Part shown: positions 56,627 to 64,000 of the stretch, piece after piece
Layout of the letters: every line of letters begins with the position of its first letter
How positions within the stretch are numbered: position 1 is the stretch's first letter
DNA from: Rutpela maculata
Taxonomy: Eukaryota; Arthropoda; Insecta; Coleoptera; Cerambycidae
Assembly (NCBI GenBank): GCA_936432065.2
Contig: OW386292.2
Location: forward strand, 132,695,460-132,759,459
Length of the DNA stretch: 64,000 bases
Direction: 5' to 3'
Notes under the pieces: model-generated
Told to the model about the DNA's origin: nothing
The model's database searches: none
The model's input: the letters and a program-made list of their open reading frames with translations, nothing else
Program-made: the position numbers and the translations under genes

Positions 56627-56901
56627 AGGCCTGTAGCTAGGGGGGGGGGGGGCAGGACGGGCGGCGCCCCTCCTGGAATAAGTTTCGCCCGACCTACAGT
56701 GATCGTAATGGGGGCAATTTTAACTGTTTTTTTAATATTTTGAAAGAGATTGGGTAAAAATTTTCTAATTTTTTCGGATTAAAAAGTTTTTTTTGGATGG
56801 ATTTCTCCCTCCCGCTCATCAAAAAATTTTTCGGACTTTTTTACGGGCCCGTCCTGAAAAATAGTTTGCCCGCCCTGAAAGCACTTTCTAGCTACAGGCC
56901 T
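56627..56901. mobile_element. 275-bp MITE, AGGCCTGTAGCTAG ends
   Basis: AGGCCTGTAGCTAG (56627-56640) is exactly inverted at 56888-56901. GC-rich subterminal parts (GGCAGGACGGGCGGCGCCCC; GGGCCCGTCCTG) flank a T-rich centre, and a G13 run follows the left end. hAT-like, but no 8-bp duplication was found. Confidence 0.75.
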
Positions 56902-56948
56902 GATATTAAACTGTAACACTGTTCACAAATAACAACTTTTCTTTTTAG

Positions 56949-57127
56949 GGGAACTTCTGCATCTCATGTTAAAATTCTTAAAGATAATGACAATAGGCCC
57001 CGTTAAGCATATCGTCCTAGGTGCCTTCTTAACATCTCAAATATTTATCATCCCCAGTTTATATTTGTTAACGCTGGATAACCTCACATTTCAACAGTAC
57101 ATCGCGGGATTCTTGATGCCGCAGCCG
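56949..57127 (+). CDS. candidate internal exon, membrane protein, unrecognised
   Basis: Preceded by an acceptor (TTCTTTTTAG, AG at 56947-56948) and ended by GT at 57128 (CCGGTAAAT). After two bases finishing a split codon it reads 59 codons. It starts ELLHLMLKFLKIM, has a long hydrophobic run with two possible membrane helices (HIVLGAFLTSQIFIIPSLYL, then TFQQYIAGFL) and ends at PQP on a codon boundary. GC is about 43% against about 28% nearby, which supports real coding sequence. The ATG at 56966 also opens an 86-codon frame running past the donor. No family recognised. It may belong with 2789-2885 to one gene spread over long TE-filled introns, but that is conjecture. Confidence 0.35.
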
Positions 57128-58679
57128 GTAAATATTAGACGAGAAGTTTGGAATAAGGGACATAATTCGTCGATCTTCTCACGACGTATATCTCATTTTT
57201 ATCAATTTCACAGGAGAGCAATTTAGACATTTTTCATTTTTTTTTAAATAATAATAATAATCTATACTAATGAAGTAAAAATACAGAGAAATGACAGATA
57301 AATTGTGCACAATGCAGGGCTTGGTCGTATTCCTTTTGGTTTCCTAATACTATGATTAGAGTGTGTATTCTGAAAATTCTGGTTATTTTTATTTTATTTT
57401 AGAAATACACTATACAGCAGTACAAGAACCAGTTACGGATGAGAAATAACAAATAATATATTACTTATATAAGATACATAATAAGTTGTATATAACAGTA
57501 AAACTACAACACAATGATAACATTAAAATGCATATAAGATATTACAGCTTTAAGTTTTTTTATTGTTTTTAATTGTGTATAAAAAACATCAAACCTAACC
57601 TGCGGGCGATTGCAGGTGTTACAAATAAAATGAAGGGGGGGAAATATTAGGAGATTTATTCGAGGTGTGAAAAGATAGAAGGTATTGGTGTGCCTACAAT
57701 TAACATAGTTTTTCTAAAAGCGAGAGATAATTTAACATATTATTAATAGTGGAGTAAACGAAGATTTTCACTTTTGAAAAATTTGTAACCAGGTAGACTT
57801 TGGTGAAAAGTGTACGCGTCCTATTTTTATTTAACAATTTAAGTGCAAAAATACGGTTTTTTGCGAATAATTTTTTAAATTTTATTTGTACGAAAAAACG
57901 CTTAGCGCCATTCGAAAGAACGGAAAATTTTTACGAAAGAAACATATGTGGCATGTATTTTATGCATTAAATTGGAGCGAGTAGAAATTTCTTAACTAAG
58001 TCCCAAGTGACGCTGCGCCGACCGCCCGCTGACGCTGGAAAAGGCTTGCGGTAGCGCGCGCACTCAACGTAAGTGGCTATAACTTTTGATTTCAAAACGC
58101 AAATGATATGAAGCCAATTGGAGATGAAAAAGTATCATTTCCTCAAAGTATTACATGTTTTTAAGTAATTTCTTAAGTATTTTAATTATTACATATGTAG
58201 CTTGAAAGCGGACCATTGCATGAATTAATGATTATTTAGTAAAAATCGTTGTAAAATGAATAATCTGTTAAAAAAAAACACTTGGATAGCACATTTAAAG
58301 GAATTATCTAAAATATGTACTCGGCCCAAAAAATTTTAAAAAGTTATTTTAGTAAATTCAGACCTTTAAACTTAGTACTTTTCCGAAAAAAAGACGTTTT
58401 CCGCTGTTGACACCAAATTTCAATCGTCAATATCAGAGCTTAATATCGTGATATCGGCACTTTATAAGTGATCAATTGGAAGATAAAGATGTGTACTAAA
58501 AGCTCCAATCATTTATTTTATGATACATACGCGTTTCTATATTAATTTTTTACGAATAAATCGAACTATACGTTTTAGAAGAAAAAAAATCGAAAATTTA
58601 ACACTATAAAAGTAATTAATTATTTTTATTTATTAGCTTTTATCATGATTAGAGAATATTATTTAGGTATTATGCAAAT
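57128..58679. other. no gene seen
   Basis: AT-rich; an AAT run at 57247-57262 and a GC patch at 58010-58065 (CGCCGACCGCCCGCTGACG). Confidence 0.4.
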
Positions 58680-59360
58680 CACAACTCACACTTTTTTATT
58701 TATTATGAAAATACCTACTTTCTGTATATTGTTGCCCTAATCTGGGCACGCTAATATACTAATTAGGTAAATACTTTAAAACACTCATTATTGTAGAACC
58801 AATCAAAACAACTACTCTTCTAGCTAATACTGACGAAGTATTGAATTACATGATAGGATTCTTAGCATTTTAAAGAAAGAAAAAAAATATATTGAAAATA
58901 CTTAAATCATTCATTTACATTTAGTCATTCACATCTTTTTTATTTAATATGAAATTATCTACTTTCTGTATATTGGTACCTTAATCTACTTAGGAAAACG
59001 CTTTAAAACACTCATTAATTGTAAAAAATAAATCAAGAATAGGCTTGTAAATAATTCTATACTCTACTGATGAGAACTAACGAGTTCGAACAAACTTGTA
59101 CAACTTTTCTAGAGTTGAAATAGAATGTAAGGTTCAATAATTCTTGTGAATGACCGAATTTCAATAAATAATTTAAGTATCTTCAATATATTTTTTTTGC
59201 CTTAAAATGCCAAGAATCCTATCATGTAATTCAATACTTCGTCAGTATTAGCTAGAAGAGTAGTTGTTTTGATTGGTATTCCAATAATGAGTGTTGTAAA
59301 GTGTTTTCCTAAATAGTATATTAGCGTGCCCAGATTAAGGTACCAATATATTTTTACTTC
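58680..59360. mobile_element. foldback element, arms ~220 bp
   Basis: GGGCACGCTAATATACTA, AACCAATCAAAACAACTACT, AATACTGACGAAGTATTGAA and TTACATGATAGGATTCTTAG on the left are mirrored around a centre near 59040. A direct repeat (CTTTCTGTATATTGTTGCC at about 58718; CTTTCTGTATATTGGTACC at about 58963) lies inside. Noncoding. Confidence 0.8.
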
Positions 59361-59413
59361 ATTAGTAACTCACTTTTCCCGTCGGGCTGAATCAAACAGC
59401 ACCTAAATTAGTA

Positions 59414-59520
59414 TATTGTGTATTTAGGTGCGAAAGCAATACATTTCCGGACGATGCTGGAAATTGAAACAAGCATCGAAGTCCAGGAATGTGCTTTCAC
59501 ACCGAATTACACATACTATT
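59414..59520. ncRNA. imperfect hairpin, pre-miRNA-like in shape
   Basis: GGTGCGAAAGC...ACATTTCCGGAC.ATGCT pairs with AGCATCG.AGTCCAGGAATGT.CTTTC.CACC across an ~18-base loop, and the stem is extended by TAGTATATTGTGTATT against its partner. Total about 107 nt. The shape is compatible with a miRNA precursor, but a short palindromic TE end is at least as likely. Confidence 0.35.
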
Positions 59521-59946
59521 TTTTCTGAAATCACAATCAATATTATTATAAATTAAGGAATTTGTATTAATGCATAACATTTCTTCATTACAATCTAACT
59601 GCTTACTAATAAATGCAATTTTAATGTAAGTTGGTTTGTCTGCGTGTATTTATTTACTGTCTAAAATATACATAAAAAACCGTACGGGAATGTTACTTTC
59701 CCGGCCTGGTCTGTTTTCTGATAGTTTCTTAGCAACAGACTAAAATACTGGAATTGTGCATTTCTCGATCTGAAATCGCGCCGAAAATGTAGACATTGCC
59801 GATCGATTTCAGAAAAATACTTTTTCTATGACTGCTTTCGAAAATGACAAGTAACGCACAATAACCATGACTCAAAACTGTCTTTTTTCACATGATATGT
59901 GCAAAAATCCAAAAAACACATGTTTTTCGCACAGTCTTGTCGAAAT
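59521..59946. other. no gene seen
   Basis: AT-rich. GATCTGAAATCG and CGATCGATTTCAGA near 59770-59812 form a small inverted pair. Confidence 0.4.
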
Positions 59947-61456
59947 AGTCCAGTCAATGAGAGAGTTGTAGAGAACATTTTGGAGGGGAGAATTTTTCTC
60001 TTCAGGAATGTGTTGGGGGTAGTCGGGAGGTAAACATACTAAAAGTCCCCGCCCCTAGCCCCGCCGCTTCAGGGGGAGAGGGGGGTGGAAAGGTTCCTTT
60101 TTTCGATTCTTCGCTTATAACTCAGAAACGATGCGTCGTACGAAAAAAGGTAATCTATGCAAAATTAAACGTAATTAAATTTCCCACAAGAATGTTTATA
60201 TGCATTTTCTTCCTATGTGTTATATTTTACGAGATATTCGCCAGCGAAAATCGATAATTAATAAAAAAAAATCAATTGTGTACCTTGAATATTTCTATCA
60301 AAGCGGTTTACCGTGGTGTGCTAATAAATCACAGTCACAAAACAATCTTTATTTTACAACACTGGACGTATTTACTAACGTAATATTTTGTAGAAATCTA
60401 GACATTTCCTTAAATATACAGTGTGACTCACTTAAAATGAAGATACCCTTATAACTTTTTCATTTTGTTTCCGATTTGAATCAAATTTTACTCAAGTATA
60501 GAACAAATTATGATCTACTTATGACCAGAAAATCATTCACCTGCTATAAAGGCAAAGCTAAATGCGGTACCAAAATATGAGGAAAGAGATTAAAACTCAT
60601 ATTTATTTTAAATCTTACGAACGACGAATTTTACGTAGCCACCATAAATTGCGGAAACTGAGGACCCCCTTTGCCAGATGAGCTTATGTATTAGATATCC
60701 CCCATCAATAACCAAATCAAATTTTGGTGTATGTACGTTTGTGGCGCCGATCGGATGCATTTTTTAGAATTTCTAACATTCAGAATGTTTTATTTTTTTT
60801 CAGCATATTTTGGTACTGCACTTATCGCAGGTGACTTTGCCTTTATAGTAGGTGAATGATTTTCTGGTCATAAGTAGATCCTAATTTATTCTATACTTGA
60901 GTAAAATTTGATTCAAATCGGAAACAAAATGAAAAAGTTATAAGGGTATCTTCATTTTAAGTGAGTCACACTGTATATTTAAGGAAATGTATCGATTTCG
61001 ACAAAATATTACGTTAGTAAATACGTCCAGTGTTGTAAAATAAAGTTTGTTTTGTGACTGTGATTTAATAGCAGACCACGGTAAACAGCTTTGATAGAAA
61101 TATTCAAGGTACACAATTGATTTTTTTTTATTAATTATCGATTTTCGCTGGCGAATATCTCGTAAAATATAACACATAGGAAGAAAATGCATATAAACAT
61201 TCTTGTGGGAAATTTAATTACGTTTAATTTTGCATAGATTACCTTTTTTCATACGACGCATCGTTTCTGAGTTATAAGCGAAGAATCGAAAAAAGGAACC
61301 TTTCCACCCCCCTCTCCCCCTGAAGCGGCGGGGCTAGGGGCGGGGACTTTTAGTATGTTTACCTCCCGACTACCCCCAACACATTTCTGAAGAGAAAAAT
61401 TCTCCCCTCCAAAATGTTCTCTACAATCCCCTTTTGGGCATTCATTGATTGGACTA
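59947..61456. mobile_element. 1.5-kb foldback element, arms ~640 bp
   Basis: The left end AGTCCAGTCAATGA mirrors the right TCATTGATTGGACT. The arms then pair almost completely to about 60585 and 60808, including the GC-rich block CCCCGCCCCTAGCCCCGCCG and TAACTCAGAAACGATGCGTC. Each arm contains the same 84-codon open frame (60200-60454 + and 60938-61192 -), a by-product of the mirror symmetry. A ~220-bp spacer separates the arms. No transposase. Confidence 0.88.
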
Positions 61457-61893
61457 AAAACAGAACTGACACCTTTTGTTTATATTTTTTGAAGTAGGCT
61501 AGTCTATTGAGTCTCATAATAACCGACTTATTTAATAACTAAACATCAGTTTTGAAGTCTTCACACAATATCACTTTTAAAAAGTTTATCTACTCTTATT
61601 AGGTTATATACTAATTAATTAACTGCTTTTGATCAATTAATAGTACCCATAAACAAACAGCGTAAATTATAATGCGTGAGTTATTATAACTCACTAGGTA
61701 CAGAGCCAGTCACCTTTATCTTCATCCGTAGCTTGTCCAATCAACATAAAGCGCAACAGACGAAGGTGGAGCCAGAGAGTGACAGATTATTCGCGTTAAT
61801 ATCTATAAAGATTTTCTGAAATGTCATAAAATGCTACTTTTGATTCGTTCGTGCCGAGCCGAATTTTTGAATTTCGCCGTGCAATTTACGATC
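61457..61893. other. no gene seen
   Basis: AT-rich noncoding sequence. Confidence 0.4.
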
Positions 61894-62776
61894 ATACTCA
61901 AAGAAATAGTATGGGTAAATTCAACAAAAAAAAATGGTTAACTAACAATATCGTTAATTGTTGTTAAACTAAACTATATTGATGGTATTTTTAAACAAGA
62001 GGTGATTGTTATTTTAATTAATAAAAAGTTGTCGTACAACAAAACAAACATTAACTTAAAAAATAGATGAATTAGACTATTATTTTTTTCGTCTGACTAT
62101 TATTTTGTTGAATTCTGTCAAATTAAACTAGATAATAGTATATTTCATTTTTAACTATTATCGAATTGTAATTCTAAACCAGGATTAGTTCGCTGTATTA
62201 TTGTCGTCTTCTAGAAGTTCTAAAAGAATTACCATAAAATTTGCTTGCTTACCACGTAGTCTATTACATAAATTATTCCCAGATGACGCCACATACAAAT
62301 CACTGACAATAATCAATCATGCATTATCTTATACTCTTATGAATTTATAGAAAATTAATAACATGATTGCAATGTTCAAATTCTCTCAGGGATCATCGAT
62401 ATATTTGGATGGATCTTATAAACGATTTCTAATCTTTGGTTTGGGTGGTCTGATGTCTCAATACTGAGATTTTGGCTAACCAAAAAAACTTCATCATACA
62501 ATAAAGTGTAGATCAACCTAAAAATTAGTTGGTGAACAAAAAACAAAGTCGTAATATTTAATTGTAGACCAAATTGAAAATGGTTAGTGAACATAAAAAA
62601 ATGTCATTGTACTATTTAATTTGTTACAAGAAGATATGATTATTAAACTACTATTTGTTTACGAAAACAAATAAAGTTGTATGACTATTCTTTTCTGATT
62701 GATTTAACTTTGAAACTAGATAGGCGCGATTTCATATGCTCTTTTTGGTTGAATTTACCTTCATTTTCTTTGAGTG
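61894..62776. mobile_element. TIR element, 883 bp
   Basis: ACTCAAAGAAATAG...ATGGGTAAATTCAAC (left) is mirrored by GTTGAATTTACCTTCATTTT then CTTTGAGTG (right, ends 62776). The interior is AT-rich with repeated CTATTATTTTTTTC- and AACAAAACAAAC-type phrases. No coding sequence; superfamily unknown. Confidence 0.6.
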
Positions 62777-63520
62777 CAGGTTTATCTGGAAGACTTCCTC
62801 TTTACGTCGCGACATCGTACGGCCGTCCCAATGGTCTTTTTCGAAAAATATGAACTTGTCAAGATTGCATGTTTTTGCAATTTTTTCGACTCCGAAATGT
62901 AAGCTGTTTTTTGTTATTTTTCGCAGATATCTCCGAAACGGTGGAAGTCAAACGAGTATTTTCCATTGCGAATCTTTTGTTACCATCAGAATTTTGATTT
63001 TATTTTTCGTTTCGGAGATAACTACTGAAATGTTGGCCATGTACGGCAAAAAAATCACAAATTTTGAGCTTCTACAGTTGGCAACTTTTTCATCTTGGCT
63101 TCTACGCCAAAAGACTACTCTAGTTAACTTAAATAGAATTAAATTTGCTGAAACCTCTTTTTATATTTTTTGAATTCCGACAAAAATGAAGGAATTAGAG
63201 GGGGCGGGATTTGGAACTATTTTTTTTCTTTTTTTTTTTTTTTGGTAAAATTTCTCCATTTTGTCACCGTAATTAATCCGTAATTAACTGAAATCGATGT
63301 CATATACGATTTTCATTTAATATTATGTACTACTTTGACGCTCCGTTAATCTTGGCCCTTCGAAACAAAGGTTCCTGAGAAAAATTATTTTTTTAAGATT
63401 TACATACGCTCTATAGGAAAACGTGTAATTTCTTACATTTCCTCGAATATCTCGATAATTACACAGCCACACAAAAAAATATAATGTCTTGACCCTAGAG
63501 ACTGACTAGGTAGACTTTAT
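62777..63520. other. no gene recognised
   Basis: A 145-codon frame (62736-63173) crosses the element end and has low-complexity composition. The phrases ATATCTCCGAAACGG and TTTCGGAGATAAC are typical of noncoding repeat arms, so it is not called. Confidence 0.4.
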
Positions 63521-64000
63521 GTTTTTCGGTTCGCTGAATCCGGATCCGGGGTCCATTTGATCCCATGTCATAAGGTTTAACCATTTGAAGGTCAAATTCA
63601 GATATGACCGTGAAAAATTCCGCAAAAAATTTATGTTTATGTTTTTGAGGTTGTTGAATCCGAATCCGAGGTTTATTTGATATCATCATGTCAGAATCAA
63701 GGTCAAATGAAGGTCAAACACATGAAATTCAATAATACAATATTTTGACCCCGGATTCTGAAAAAGCAGAAAATTTTACGTCCAAATACATCCTGAACGG
63801 TTTACTGAACCGATTTCTTAGGTCATTTGTTGGTTATCATGCGGTCAAATGCTTATTTTCCATTTCTTAGCTGATATATCGATTGTAAATCGAAAACTTG
63901 CGTCTATGACTGGTGACTTTCAAGTTTTTGTGGTCGCTTATCACGATCCCGGTATATATTTGATACCATGACGTATAAACCAAGGTCAATCGAAGGTCAA
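63521..64000. repeat. degenerate tandem repeat, ~120-165 bp units
   Basis: Units open like TATGTTTTTCGGTTCGCTGA (63521) and TATGTTTTTGAGGTTGTTGA (about 63638), continue with ATCCGxATCCGxGGT, ATTTGAT and AAGGTCAAATGAAGGTCAA, and reappear around 63921. Divergence is high. It continues past the window. Confidence 0.6.

Noticed and set aside
60200..61192. Two 84-codon frames of nearly identical sequence on opposite strands
   Set aside because: They are mirror images caused by the inverted repeat. No domain and no codon signal, so not called as genes.
62736..63173. 145-codon open frame on the + strand
   Set aside because: It runs across the end of a TIR element, is low in complexity and rich in Phe/Ile/Leu as expected of AT-rich DNA, and the DNA phrases look like noncoding repeat arms.
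63521..64000. AGGTCA motifs as nuclear-receptor binding sites
   Set aside because: They are part of a degenerate tandem repeat and need no regulatory explanation.

Overview
This window looks like AT-rich nuclear DNA from an arthropod, most likely an insect. It has no bacterial gene organisation, and almost everything recognisable is a transposable element (TE). The families present are non-LTR retrotransposons of several types, one BEL/Pao LTR element, hAT, pogo-like and piggyBac-type DNA elements, a tRNA-derived SINE, many foldback elements and microsatellites. I see no convincing complete host gene. Two short exon-like stretches (2789-2885 and 56949-57127, + strand) have flanking splice sites, a hydrophobic open frame and higher GC than their surroundings. 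They are the only hints of a host gene, and the window may lie inside very long introns.

Layout. 1-5 kb: a dispersed repeat, two degraded pieces of a multi-copy TE-associated protein and a long inverted-repeat element. 4.8-10.9 kb: a hAT-type element with an exact 8-bp target duplication, then two LINE copies, one with a long open reverse transcriptase frame and one broken. 11-19.6 kb: a deleted mariner-like transposase, a 162-bp hAT MITE, a GGCA microsatellite, an antisense R1-like LINE fragment with a perfect 16-bp target duplication and a foldback element. 19.9-24.3 kb: a partial copy of an unusual DNA element (also whole at 33.9-36.2 kb), a 289-bp tandem repeat and a Dong/R4-like LINE starting exactly at a TAA microsatellite.

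25.3-40.3 kb is a nest of insertions. A pogo-like element (TA target duplication, frameshifted transposase on the - strand) carries a piggyBac-type MITE, which holds a further MITE. The pogo element also carries a BEL/Pao retrotransposon (248-bp LTRs, 5-bp target duplication, - strand). The BEL element is itself split by a 2.3-kb terminal-inverted-repeat element with palindromic subterminal repeats, and by a full-looking LINE that has an intact ORF1 but no ORF2.

40.7-62.8 kb is dominated by inverted repeats: a near-perfect 166-bp palindrome, a 5.6-kb palindrome with arm-specific insertions (one a dimeric tRNA-like SINE), and foldback elements near 52, 59, 60-61.5 and 62 kb. The last 0.5 kb is a degenerate tandem repeat running off the end.

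The genes do not form a pathway. Their relations are those of insertion into one another, and the nesting and target duplications give a relative order of events. The most promising undescribed items are the 2.3-kb element with GGATATCC/GGACGTCC subterminal palindromes (two copies), the ORF1-only LINE, the multi-copy Cys-rich protein remnants and the 5.6-kb palindrome. All calls rest on reading the sequence; no database search was possible.
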